A stretch of DNA of 42,331 nt from positions 1 through 42,331 of IMG/VR virus record IMGVR_UViG_3300025138_008739; one strand, given 5' to 3'. A program made the translations under genes and the position numbers. A model generated the notes under the pieces. The model saw nothing but the letters and a program-made list of their open reading frames with translations. It did not search any database and was not told where the DNA came from. Below, piece by piece: positions 18,042 to 25,916 of the stretch; the first letter of the stretch is position 1; each line of letters opens with the position of its first letter. The stretch is from a virus.

Positions 18042-18832
18042 TGTTTGGTGGACACTTTTATCATTCTAAAACTAAAAAAGCTGTGGCGCTGTTCGGCAGG
18101 CTTTTTAACAATATATATGTTATAAGAAAAAACTCATCTGGTGCAGTAATAAGTCAACTTAAAGTTCCGTTGTCATATGCACCAAAACAAAAGTATCTTG
18201 AAAGAATAAGAGAAAATCCAAGTTTAAGAGAAGATACACAAGTTGCAATTAAGTTACCAAGATTATCTTTTGAGATTACATCTATTTCATATGATGCGCA
18301 AAGGCAATTAGCTAAAGTTGGAAATTTTACTACAAATTCTTCCACTGGTGAAAATACTAAAAGACAACGTTTTTTTAATCCAGTACCATATTCAGTTAAT
18401 TTTCAATTAAACGCATACGCTAAATCACAAGATGACGCATTACAAATTGTAGAACAAATACTTCCTACGTTTAATCCACAGTATTCAATGACTATAAAAC
18501 CATTTTCATCTGAATATCCAGAGTTTAAAGAAGACATACAAGTTATTATACAAGGTGTATCTTTTTCAGATGATTTTGAAGGTGCAATAGAACAAAGAAG
18601 AACAATAATTTATACGTTGGACTTTGAAATGAAATTAAGTTTTCATGGTCCAATTTCAGACACTAGTATCATACGCGATGCTAGAGCAAAAGTATTTGAT
18701 ATTAAAGCAGGTCTCAATGATTCTGATGTAGGATTAGAAACAATAGTTGTTACGCCTAATCCTATAAATACTATAGGACTTGATGATAGTACTTTTGGAT
18801 TTTCAACCAATATTTTAGATAGTGCGAGTTAA
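18041..18832 (+). CDS. 15: Tail sheath stabiliser/tail terminator gp15
   Basis: This 263-residue protein begins MFGGHFYHSKTKKAVALFG and continues with LFNNIYVIRK and VPLSYAPKQKYLERI, which are signatures of T4 gp15. It is close in length to T4 gp15 (272). Gp15 forms a ring that ends the tail tube and sheath and serves as the joining surface for the neck. It overlaps gp14 by one base in TAATG and is followed two bases later by the nuclease gene. A late role is inferred from the operon. Confidence 0.88.
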   Translation: MFGGHFYHSKTKKAVALFGRLFNNIYVIRKNSSGAVISQLKVPLSYAPKQKYLERIRENPSLREDTQVAIKLPRLSFEITSISYDAQRQLAKVGNFTTNSSTGENTKRQRFFNPVPYSVNFQLNAYAKSQDDALQIVEQILPTFNPQYSMTIKPFSSEYPEFKEDIQVIIQGVSFSDDFEGAIEQRRTIIYTLDFEMKLSFHGPISDTSIIRDARAKVFDIKAGLNDSDVGLETIVVTPNPINTIGLDDSTFGFSTNILDSAS

Positions 18833-18834
18833 AT

Positions 18835-19251
18835 ATGTATACATACAGATGTAAAGTAGTAAAGATAATTGATGGAGACACAGTTGATGTTGATATTGAT
18901 TTAGGTTTTGGAGTGTGGTTACACAAAGAAAGAATAAGATTATATGGTATTGATACACCAGAATCAAGGACAAGAGATCTTGAAGAAAAAAAATACGGAT
19001 TGGCTGCTAAAAAGTTTTTAACAGGAATGCTAGACGACGAAGCTGGCATTCTACTTAAAACACAAAAAGATGCTGAAGGAAAATTTGGCAGAATTTTAGG
19101 TGAACTGTGGAGAACAACAAACTATGCAGATCAATCAATAAATGATTATTTAGTTGAAAAACACCATGCAGTAAGTTATTATGGTCAATCTAAAGATGAT
19201 ATTGAAGCTGCGCATCTTAAGAATCGTGAGTTAGTTATATTAAATGAGTAA
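18835..19251 (+). CDS. Staphylococcal-nuclease-like (thermonuclease) protein
   Basis: This 138-residue single-domain SNase (OB-fold) protein cleaves phosphodiester bonds in DNA or RNA with calcium in characterised relatives. The motifs are KIIDGDTVDVDIDLG (Asp13 and Asp15), then RIRLYGIDTPES with Arg35, Asp40, Thr41 and Glu43, and KFGRILGELW with Arg86. These correspond to the active-site Arg, Asp, Thr, Glu and Arg of staphylococcal nuclease. There is no signal peptide, so it probably acts in the host cytoplasm. It sits between gp15 and gp16, inside an otherwise canonical morphogenesis order. Possible jobs are host-DNA degradation or trimming of packaged or branched DNA. Neither is shown by the sequence. 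Confidence 0.85.
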   Translation: MYTYRCKVVKIIDGDTVDVDIDLGFGVWLHKERIRLYGIDTPESRTRDLEEKKYGLAAKKFLTGMLDDEAGILLKTQKDAEGKFGRILGELWRTTNYADQSINDYLVEKHHAVSYYGQSKDDIEAAHLKNRELVILNE

Positions 19252-19618
19252 AAAAGATATGGAAAAGTTCTTCCCTCCAGAAGAAAAAAACATTGATAAT
19301 GATTACAAATATTCTAGAGATACATATTATGAACTTGTGGAAAAAGGAAAACAAAGCTTAGAGCTTATGATGGAAGTTGCACGTGAAAGTGAGCATCCTC
19401 GAGCGTTCGAAGTGTTATCAGGAATGATTAAAAATATTTCTGATGTAAACGATAGGCTAATGGATCTTAATAAGAAAAAGAAAGACATTGACAAAAAAGA
19501 TGATGTTAAAAATGTTGCAAACACTACTAACAATCTCTTTGTAGGTTCCACCACTGAGCTTCAAAAGCTACTAAAGAATGAATCGGAAATAGTGAATGTC
19601 ACTCCAAAACCGGAATGA
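19244..19618 (+). CDS. 16: Terminase small subunit gp16
   Basis: This is a 124-residue, charged, helical protein. It contains YKYSRDTYYELVEKGKQSLELMM, then ARESEHPRAFEVLSGMIKN and VNDRLMDLNKKKKDI, which matches the T4-like gp16 family. It recognises phage DNA and regulates the gp17 motor. It overlaps the nuclease stop by 8 bases and the gp17 gene by 23 bases, which fits coupled translation. It is shorter than T4 gp16 (164). Length and position directly before gp17 support the call. Confidence 0.85.
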   Translation: MSKKDMEKFFPPEEKNIDNDYKYSRDTYYELVEKGKQSLELMMEVARESEHPRAFEVLSGMIKNISDVNDRLMDLNKKKKDIDKKDDVKNVANTTNNLFVGSTTELQKLLKNESEIVNVTPKPE

Positions 19619-21200
19619 AAACTATCTAGGTAATCCTAATATAAAAAAAGACGGTATTACCACAAACTTTACAAAAGAACAAGTACTTGAATACGCGAAG
19701 TGTATGCAAGATCCTGCATACTTTGTTGAAAAATATGCTAAGATTATTTCTTTAGATAAAGGTTTAGTTCCATTTGAATTATATCCTTATCAACAAAAAA
19801 TGTTTAAGCAGTTTCAGTCACATAGATTTAATATTGTATTAGCATGTAGACAATCTGGAAAATCAATATCAGCGTGCGGATACTTATTATGGTTTGCGTT
19901 ATTTCAATCAGAAAAATCTATAGCAGTATTAGCTAACAAAGGCGCAACTGCTCGAGAGATGTTAGCAAGAATAACTATTATGCTTGAAAACATTCCGTTC
20001 TTTCTACAACCAGGTTGTAAAGCTCTTAATAAATCAAATATAGATTTTAGTAATAATAGTAGAATAATTGCAGCAGCTACAACAGGATCATCTATTCGTG
20101 GTCTTTCTATAAACTTATTATATTTAGATGAGTTTGCTTTTGTTGAACGCGCAGCAGAATTTTATACATCAACTTATCCAGTGGTATCATCTGGTGGAGA
20201 AACAAAAATTATAGTAACATCTACTGCAAATGGAATAGGAAACACTTTTCATAAAATATGGGAAGGATCTATTCAAGGAGTAAATGAATATAAAAATTTT
20301 AGAGTTGATTGGCATGATGTTCCAGGCCGTGATGAAAAATGGAAAGAAGAAACAATAAACAATACGTCACAAATACAATTTGATCAAGAGTTTGGTAATA
20401 CATTCTTTGGAACTGGTAATACATTAGTAAATGCTCAAACATTATTAAATTTAAGAGCTAAGCCAGCAAAAAGATATTTAGAAGGTGGAGACTGTTTAGT
20501 TTATAAAGAACCTATTAAAGGTCATGAATATCTTCTAGTTGCTGATGTGTCAAAGGGAAGAGGCCAAGACTATTCATCTTTTAGTTTGATCGACATTAAC
20601 GTTCGCCCTTTCGAGCAAGTTGTTGTATATCGCAATAATACTATCTCGCCTTTACTCTTCCCTAATATTATATATAAGTACGCGAATGTCTACAATGAAG
20701 CTTATTGTATTATTGAATCAAATGATCAAGGTTCTGTTGTGTGTAATGGTTTATATTATGATTTAGAATATGAGAATGTACATGTAGAATCTGCAATTAA
20801 GGCAAATGCAGTAGGTATAGATATTAATAGAAAATCTAAAAGACTTGGATGTAGCGCATTAAAAGATTTATTAGAAAACAATAAGTTAACAGTAGTAGAC
20901 GAACAAACAATATTAGAGATCTCAACATTTGAAGCTAAAGGACAGTCTTATGAAGCTGCAGTTGGTAACCATGACGATTTAGTTATGAACTTAGTTATGT
21001 TTGGTTTTTTTGTATCATCAGCTTACTTTTCTAATTTGACAGATATTAATATTAAAGATATGATATTTAAGCAAAAATTAAAAGAAATTGAAGATGACAT
21101 AGTACCTTTTGGATTTATTGATAACGGTAATGAAAATGCTAAAAGAATCGAACCAAGCGTAGATCACCCATGGGCTATAGAATATGATAGAGACTTGTAA
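19596..21200 (+). CDS. 17: Terminase large subunit gp17 (packaging ATPase/nuclease)
   Basis: This 534-residue DNA-packaging motor carries a Walker A motif, CRQSGKS at residues 84-90, and a Walker B motif, LLYLDEF at 174-180, followed by a coupling motif TSTANG at 208-213. The C-terminal RNase-H-like nuclease domain shows LLVADVSKG with Asp317, IIESND with Glu374, and NHDDLVMN with Asp460/461. These are the expected acidic metal ligands. The N-terminal part has the YPYQQKMF adenine-binding Q-motif. It is slightly shorter than T4 gp17 (610). It is the last gene of the gp13-gp17 run and is followed by a new late promoter. Confidence 0.95.
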   Translation: MSLQNRNENYLGNPNIKKDGITTNFTKEQVLEYAKCMQDPAYFVEKYAKIISLDKGLVPFELYPYQQKMFKQFQSHRFNIVLACRQSGKSISACGYLLWFALFQSEKSIAVLANKGATAREMLARITIMLENIPFFLQPGCKALNKSNIDFSNNSRIIAAATTGSSIRGLSINLLYLDEFAFVERAAEFYTSTYPVVSSGGETKIIVTSTANGIGNTFHKIWEGSIQGVNEYKNFRVDWHDVPGRDEKWKEETINNTSQIQFDQEFGNTFFGTGNTLVNAQTLLNLRAKPAKRYLEGGDCLVYKEPIKGHEYLLVADVSKGRGQDYSSFSLIDINVRPFEQVVVYRNNTISPLLFPNIIYKYANVYNEAYCIIESNDQGSVVCNGLYYDLEYENVHVESAIKANAVGIDINRKSKRLGCSALKDLLENNKLTVVDEQTILEISTFEAKGQSYEAAVGNHDDLVMNLVMFGFFVSSAYFSNLTDINIKDMIFKQKLKEIEDDIVPFGFIDNGNENAKRIEPSVDHPWAIEYDRDL

Positions 21201-21203
21201 AAT

Positions 21204-21211
21204 TATAAATA
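21204..21211 (+). promoter_or_regulatory. T4-type late promoter (TATAAATA)
   Basis: TATAAATA is located in the 69-base gap before the sheath gene. The predicted start is near 21217, giving a leader of about 53 nt with a GGAAGA ribosome site. A second TATAAT at 21250-21255 has only a poorly spaced TTGAAT (19-base spacer), so I do not call a separate sigma70 promoter. Confidence 0.7.
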
Positions 21212-21269
21212 ATGGTAATAACAATTGAATATTCTTATTATGGTAATCGTATAATAAAAGGAAGATAAA

Positions 21270-23045
21270 ATGGCACTAGGTACACCGTCAGAAAGTCCTG
21301 CGGTTGTTGTCAAAGAGATAGACCTGACTGGTGGCGTTCCAAACGTACAGTCAACTACAGGCGCAATCGTAATAAATTCAAGGTGGGGACCTGTTGAGCA
21401 AAGAGTTAAACTCAGTTCAGAAGCAGAACTGGTTGAAAAATTCGGCTCTCCAGATTCAGCAACCACCTTTTCATTTCACCAAGCTAATTTCTTTTTGAAG
21501 TATTCAAACGCACTTCAAACAGTAAGAGTAATTGATGGCACTGCTAAAAATGCTGTGTCAACAACTGGTCAAACAGCTGCAGCTAATCCACCTGCAGAAG
21601 TAGTGAAAAATGAAAATAGTTTTTTAAGTCAACAATCTGCTTTGGATTCAGATCTACATACGTTTGTAGCAAAATATCCAGGAGCTCTTGGAAACAGTTT
21701 ACAAGTTTCTATGTGTCCGCAGTCTGCAGCAGATTCTGCGTTTACGTCATGGGCGTATAATAATGAATTTGATCAAGCTCCAGGAACATCCGATTTTGCT
21801 ACTAAAAATAATGCAACAAACGATGAAGTACACCTTGCAGTTATCGATAAAACTGGAAAATTTACTGGAGTACAAGGTACGCTTCTAGAAAGATATGCGT
21901 TCGTATCACTTGGCTCTAATGCTAAGAATACAGATGGTACTACTAATTATGTAAAAGACATTATCAATGATCGATCAAAATACGTTTGGATGACTGATTT
22001 TGATTCTGATATGAAAAATACTCTTGGTTCAAAGGCAGCTGCAGGATCTACAATTGACAGTGGGGATAATTTCACTAAAACAACTGGGGTTCTTAATACA
22101 GATATTGATTATAACTTTGGAGGTGGCGTAGATGTTTCAGCAATTTCAAATGCAAACACATTGGCTGGATACGATTTATTTGAAGATAAAGATCAAGTTG
22201 AAATCGATTTCTTAATTGCACCTAGATCAGGTAGTAGAACTGATGCTACAACAGTCGTTAACGATTTGGTTGCTACTGCTCAATCGCTAAGAAAAGATTG
22301 TGTAGTTGTAGCTTCACCAGCACAAAGTGATATTGTAAACGTAAATAGTACATCAGACATAGTAGCTAACATAGTTGCAACATCTGATACTTTTACTAAG
22401 TCATCTTACTTAGTAAATGATGGAAATTATTTAAAAGTTTACGATAAATATAATGATCAATATATTGAAATACCTGCTGCATCTTCAACTGCTGGAATTA
22501 TGGCTGCTACCGATTTAAACAGAGCACCATGGTTTTCTCCAGCTGGTTCACGAAGAGGCCAATATTTAGGAATCACGTCAATATCATTTACTCCTACTAA
22601 ACCACAAAGAGATACTTTGTATAAAGCTGGTGTAAATCCAATTGCAAATATTCCAGGAGCTGGTGTAATATTATTCGGCGATAAAACAAAACTGGCAAGA
22701 CCTTCTGCATTTGATAGAATCAATGTTCGAAGATTGTTCTTAGTATTAGAAAGAGCAATTGGAAGAGCCGCAGAACAAGTACTCTTTGAATTCAACGATG
22801 AATTTACAAGAGCTGAGTTTGTTAATATTGTTGAACCAGTATTACGTGAAGTCAAAGGTAGACGCGGTATTACAGATTTCAGAGTAGTTGCAGATGCTAC
22901 AAATAATACACCTGCAATTATAGATAGAAATGAGTTTATCGCAAGCATCTTCATCAAACCGGCTAGGTCCATCAACTACGTCACACTTAATTTTGTGGCT
23001 GTGAGAACCGGCGTCGACTTTGAAGAAGTCGTTGGTACAGTTTAG
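21270..23045 (+). CDS. 18: Contractile tail sheath protein gp18
   Basis: This 591-residue protein is recognised by its N-terminal ESPAVVVKEIDLTGGVPNVQ and by a strongly conserved C-terminal sheath domain. That domain includes DRINVRRLFLVLERAIGRA, FEFNDEFTRAEFVNIVEP and SIFIKPARSINYVTLNFVA. The middle (about residues 80-350) is variable and probably forms the surface-exposed domains. It polymerises around the gp19 tube and contracts during infection. It is shorter than T4 gp18 (659). An AGGAGG ribosome site lies between this gene and the tube gene, 10 bases away, so the two are co-transcribed. Confidence 0.95.
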   Translation: MALGTPSESPAVVVKEIDLTGGVPNVQSTTGAIVINSRWGPVEQRVKLSSEAELVEKFGSPDSATTFSFHQANFFLKYSNALQTVRVIDGTAKNAVSTTGQTAAANPPAEVVKNENSFLSQQSALDSDLHTFVAKYPGALGNSLQVSMCPQSAADSAFTSWAYNNEFDQAPGTSDFATKNNATNDEVHLAVIDKTGKFTGVQGTLLERYAFVSLGSNAKNTDGTTNYVKDIINDRSKYVWMTDFDSDMKNTLGSKAAAGSTIDSGDNFTKTTGVLNTDIDYNFGGGVDVSAISNANTLAGYDLFEDKDQVEIDFLIAPRSGSRTDATTVVNDLVATAQSLRKDCVVVASPAQSDIVNVNSTSDIVANIVATSDTFTKSSYLVNDGNYLKVYDKYNDQYIEIPAASSTAGIMAATDLNRAPWFSPAGSRRGQYLGITSISFTPTKPQRDTLYKAGVNPIANIPGAGVILFGDKTKLARPSAFDRINVRRLFLVLERAIGRAAEQVLFEFNDEFTRAEFVNIVEPVLREVKGRRGITDFRVVADATNNTPAIIDRNEFIASIFIKPARSINYVTLNFVAVRTGVDFEEVVGTV

Positions 23046-23055
23046 GAGGTAGAAA

Positions 23056-23583
23056 ATGGCAGTATTAGGCGTAGATGATTTTAAATCAAAGCTGAGAGGT
23101 GGCGGGGCACGTCCTAACCTTTTCAAGGCTACAATAAACTTTCCAGGATATGCAAACGGAGATGCTGAACTGACTTCTTTCTTATGCGAAACAGCTCAGT
23201 TACCAGGATCAACACTTGGCCAAATAGTCGTACCATTCCGTGGTAGACAATTAAAAATGGCTGGTGATAGAACGTTTGATGTTTGGACAGTCACAATAAT
23301 AAACGACACAGATTTTGCTATTAAAAATGCAATGGAAAGATGGATGAACGGTATGAATGCACATTCAACCAATACCGGTCTTACAACTCCTGTTGCGTAC
23401 GAAGCAGATCTCTTTGTTGAACAACTTGATAGATCAGGTGATACACTTAAGAAGTATACTTTTAGAGGTTCGTATCCTCAAGAAATGTCGCCTATTGAGT
23501 TAAGTTATGCAAGTAACGATGAAATCGAAAGATTCACTGTAACTTTTGCATACCAGTACTACGATACTGACACTACAAGTTAA
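23056..23583 (+). CDS. 19: Tail tube protein gp19
   Basis: This is a 175-residue protein (T4 gp19 is 163). It contains RPNLFKATINFP, FLCETAQLPGSTLG, VPFRGRQLKMAGDRTFDVW and a closing ERFTVTFAYQYY, which are typical of T4 tube proteins. It stacks as hexamers to make the inner tail tube through which DNA passes. The gene has a strong ribosome site (TTTAGGAGG). A perfect 8-bp hairpin lies 12 bases after the stop and may stabilise the 3' end of this highly expressed transcript. Confidence 0.95.
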   Translation: MAVLGVDDFKSKLRGGGARPNLFKATINFPGYANGDAELTSFLCETAQLPGSTLGQIVVPFRGRQLKMAGDRTFDVWTVTIINDTDFAIKNAMERWMNGMNAHSTNTGLTTPVAYEADLFVEQLDRSGDTLKKYTFRGSYPQEMSPIELSYASNDEIERFTVTFAYQYYDTDTTS

Positions 23584-23585
23584 GA

Positions 23586-23593
23586 TATAAATA
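23586..23593 (+). promoter_or_regulatory. T4-type late promoter (TATAAATA) for the portal-capsid run
   Basis: TATAAATA lies right after the gp19 stop, with the predicted start at about 23599. The transcript would then begin inside the hairpin at 23596-23618. Confidence 0.7.
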
Positions 23594-23595
23594 GT

Positions 23596-23618
23596 AGGAG
23601 AGCAGTATTTGCTCTCCT
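23596..23618 (+). other. Perfect 8-bp hairpin between gp19 and gp20
   Basis: AGGAGAGC at 23596-23603 and GCTCTCCT at 23611-23618 form a perfect stem around a 7-base loop. There is no T-run after it, so it is not a classical terminator. It could protect the 3' end of the tube mRNA, or form a 5'-terminal stem on the transcript from the promoter at 23586. Confidence 0.7.
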
Positions 23619-23637
23619 CACTATAAAGGAATTTTAA

Positions 23638-25137
23638 ATGGCAGAAAATACAATTAAATTATTTGGTTTTGAGATAACAAGAACTAAAGGTAAAAAAGTT
23701 CTTCAATCACCTGTTCCGCCACGAGACGATGACGGCGCTGGATACGTAACTGCAACTTCAGCCGGTTCACACTATGGCCACTATATTAATATGGACGGCG
23801 ACGATTCTAAAGATAATGCACAACTTATATTAAAATACAGAGGAAGTGCAATGCATCCAGAAACTGATGCAGCTATTGAAGATATTATAAGCGAATCAAT
23901 TACAGCAAATGAAATAACTCCTGCAGTATCTATTAACTTAGATAATATACCACTAAGCGCTGGTATTAAAAAACAGATTACAGAAGAATTCGAAAAAATA
24001 TATAACATGTTAAATTTTAAAGAGCTCGGTCACGATATCTTTAGAAGATGGTATATTGATGGAAGATTATATCATCACTTAGTTGTAGATGAAAGTAACT
24101 TAACAGCTGGTATTCAAGAGATACGGTATATGGACGCTGCTAAGATGAGAAAAGTAAAACAAGTGCAAAGTAAAAAAGACCCACTTACTGGTGCAAAACT
24201 TATAGAAAAAGTAGATGAGTTTTACATATTTCAAGAAAAACCTGGTGCACAGAATGCAGGTATAAAAATGACACTTGATTCAGTAAGTTACATTACTTCT
24301 GGATTATTAGATGAAAATCGTAAAAAAGTAGTTTCATATTTGCATAAAGCGCTTAAACCAATAACACAATTAAGAATGATGGAAGATTCTTTAGTAATCT
24401 ATAGATTAGCTAGAGCACCTGAAAGAAGAATGTTTTATATTGATGTAGGTAATTTACCTCGAGGTAAAGCCGAACAATATATGAAAGATATAATGGCTAA
24501 ATACCGTAACAAATTGGTATACGATGCAAAAACTGGTGAAATACGTGATGATCGTAAACACATGTCAATGCTTGAAGATTTTTGGCTACCAAGAAGAGAA
24601 GGTGGAAGAGGTACTGAGATATCAACTTTGCCTGGTGGAGAAAACTTAGGACAAATTGAAGACATTATATATTTTCAAAAGAGATTATATAGATCACTCA
24701 ATGTACCAATGAATAGACTAGAACAAGAACAACAGTTTTCATTAGGTAGAGCTACTGAAATAAGTAGAGACGAACTTAAGTTTCAGAAATTTATTGATAG
24801 GTTAAGAAATAGATTTGCTAATTTGTTCTATGACATTTTAAAAAAGCAATTAATAATAAAGAATATTATTACTGAAGATGATTGGAACGCTTGGAAAAAT
24901 AAATTAACTATTGACTATTCAAGAGATAATCATTTCACTGAATTAAAAGAAGCAGAATTATTAAGAGAAAAAATACAAAGTTTAGATCAGGTATCTCAGT
25001 ATGTTGGAGAATATTTTTCTAAACAATGGGTACAAAAAAATATATTATTAATGGACGATGATACTATTGCTAATATGGATAAAGAAATTGCGTCGGCGCA
25101 GGCGCAAGAACCAGACAATGACCAAGGAGAAATATAA
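23638..25137 (+). CDS. 20: Portal vertex protein gp20
   Basis: This 499-residue protein (T4 gp20 is 524) contains AMHPETDAAIEDIISESI, RRWYIDGRLYHHLVVD, YRLARAPERRMFYIDVGNLP, and LYRSLNVPMNRLEQE with FSLGRATEISRDELKFQKF. These are hallmarks of the T4-like portal. Its dodecamer forms the DNA entry vertex, starts prohead assembly and docks the terminase. It overlaps the next gene (TAATG). The start is supported by a leader TATAAAGGAATTTTAA before the ATG. Confidence 0.95.
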   Translation: MAENTIKLFGFEITRTKGKKVLQSPVPPRDDDGAGYVTATSAGSHYGHYINMDGDDSKDNAQLILKYRGSAMHPETDAAIEDIISESITANEITPAVSINLDNIPLSAGIKKQITEEFEKIYNMLNFKELGHDIFRRWYIDGRLYHHLVVDESNLTAGIQEIRYMDAAKMRKVKQVQSKKDPLTGAKLIEKVDEFYIFQEKPGAQNAGIKMTLDSVSYITSGLLDENRKKVVSYLHKALKPITQLRMMEDSLVIYRLARAPERRMFYIDVGNLPRGKAEQYMKDIMAKYRNKLVYDAKTGEIRDDRKHMSMLEDFWLPRREGGRGTEISTLPGGENLGQIEDIIYFQKRLYRSLNVPMNRLEQEQQFSLGRATEISRDELKFQKFIDRLRNRFANLFYDILKKQLIIKNIITEDDWNAWKNKLTIDYSRDNHFTELKEAELLREKIQSLDQVSQYVGEYFSKQWVQKNILLMDDDTIANMDKEIASAQAQEPDNDQGEI

Positions 25138-25424
25138 TGGATAATGTCGAAAACGTGGAAAATACAAATGATGAAGAAGGTGGAAATCATATACAAGATT
25201 TGATAAAAGCTGCTTTGGAAAAAGATTATAATAACGCTAATAAAACATTTGGCGAAGTTATGACTATTAAAATGTCTGACCTATTAGATCAAGAAAAAAT
25301 TAAAATGGCTGATCAAGTTTATAATGATGCTGAAGAAGAAGAAGAAGAATTAGAAGGTGAGGATATTGAAGAGGAAGAATTAGAAGATGATGATGAAGAG
25401 GCCGAAGATGAAAATTCAGTCTAA
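25137..25424 (+). CDS. 67: Acidic prohead core protein, gp67-like
   Basis: This is a 95-residue protein. Residues about 20-60 (IQDLIKAALEKDYNNANKTF, then SDLLDQEKIKMADQVY) resemble the T4 gp67 helix, where a LIEAI..ND..AARKLF pattern precedes a DLI..EK..IA segment. The last 35 residues are almost entirely Glu and Asp, as in T4 gp67. It sits between gp20 and gp21 as T4 gp67 does and overlaps gp20 by one base. Gp67 is a scaffold component degraded by the gp21 protease. Sequence similarity is short, so position and acidity carry much of the call. Confidence 0.7.
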   Translation: MDNVENVENTNDEEGGNHIQDLIKAALEKDYNNANKTFGEVMTIKMSDLLDQEKIKMADQVYNDAEEEEEELEGEDIEEEELEDDDEEAEDENSV

Positions 25425-25435
25425 AACTAAAAAAG

Positions 25436-25443
25436 TATAAATA
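25436..25443 (+). promoter_or_regulatory. T4-type late promoter (TATAAATACTATT) with almost no leader
   Basis: TATAAATA is followed by CTATT, matching the extended T4 late consensus. By T4 geometry the transcript starts near 25449, only about 3 bases before the ATG at 25452. The mRNA would be essentially leaderless. Confidence 0.75.
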
Positions 25444-25451
25444 CTATTAAC

Positions 25452-25670
25452 ATGAAAACTTTTTTACAATTAAGAGAATTAGCAGGAAGAAAGCCTATAG
25501 GTAAAGTAGTCTTTGATAAAAAGATTAATAGAGTTTCTGTTAGAGTTAATAACGAAAAGAATAAGTTTGTTGCTTATATTGATGGTGATAGGTTAGACGT
25601 TTACAATTCTCAGAAAGAAGCCGAAAAGGCCGCAACTGAATTTATGAAACAATATAAAGGAATGAAGTAA
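25452..25670 (+). CDS. Small basic prohead-region protein (gp68 position)
   Basis: This 72-residue protein is unrecognised by sequence. It begins MKTFLQLRELAG, which resembles the N-terminal targeting and cleavage segments of T4 prohead and internal proteins (M.T[FY]..[FL]..E, with LRE as a possible gp21 cleavage site after residue 9). The rest is basic and probably alpha/beta (KVVFDKKINRVSVRV, then FVAYIDGDRLDVYN). It lies where T4 has gp68, between gp67 and gp21. A head-interior or core role is inferred from this. It has its own late promoter, and its stop overlaps the next gene (TAATG). Confidence 0.55.
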   Translation: MKTFLQLRELAGRKPIGKVVFDKKINRVSVRVNNEKNKFVAYIDGDRLDVYNSQKEAEKAATEFMKQYKGMK

Positions 25671-25915
25671 TGGAAATTAGACCTTTAGCCGCCAAAGTTA
25701 CTGCAAACGGTAATGGTAATAAAACTACTATAGGCAATGCTCAAACAGTTTACATTTGTGCAACTGCAGATGATTTAATCACTAATGTAACGACAGGTTT
25801 TACATTTCAAATGCATGAAAATCAATCTATAGTAATACATAAATCTGCAGGCGACGAAATACATGCAGGCACTGTAACAACGCATTTCACTAAAATAGCA
25901 TACCCAAGAGGTTAA
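25670..25915 (+). CDS. Small hypothetical protein in the prohead operon
   Basis: This 81-residue protein is not recognised. The sequence looks like a small all-beta domain: VTANGNGNKTTIGNAQTVYI, FQMHENQSIVIHKSAGD and THFTKIAYPRG. There is no signal peptide, membrane segment or catalytic motif. It is coupled by overlap to the gene before it, and gp21 starts one base after its stop. Its place among head genes makes a capsid or virion-associated role plausible. Nothing in the sequence proves it. Confidence 0.6.
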   Translation: MEIRPLAAKVTANGNGNKTTIGNAQTVYICATADDLITNVTTGFTFQMHENQSIVIHKSAGDEIHAGTVTTHFTKIAYPRG

Positions 25916-25916
25916 T

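Noticed and set aside
21225-21255. Second sigma70-like promoter before the sheath gene (TTGAAT-N19-TATAAT)
   Set aside because: The spacer is too long and the -35 is weak. The late promoter at 21204 explains expression.
22457-22975. Long minus-strand open frame opposite the sheath gene (172 codons)
   Set aside because: It lies entirely opposite the conserved gp18 C-terminal domain, has no recognisable domain, and no minus-strand ribosome site or promoter was seen. Other minus-strand frames are likewise shadows.
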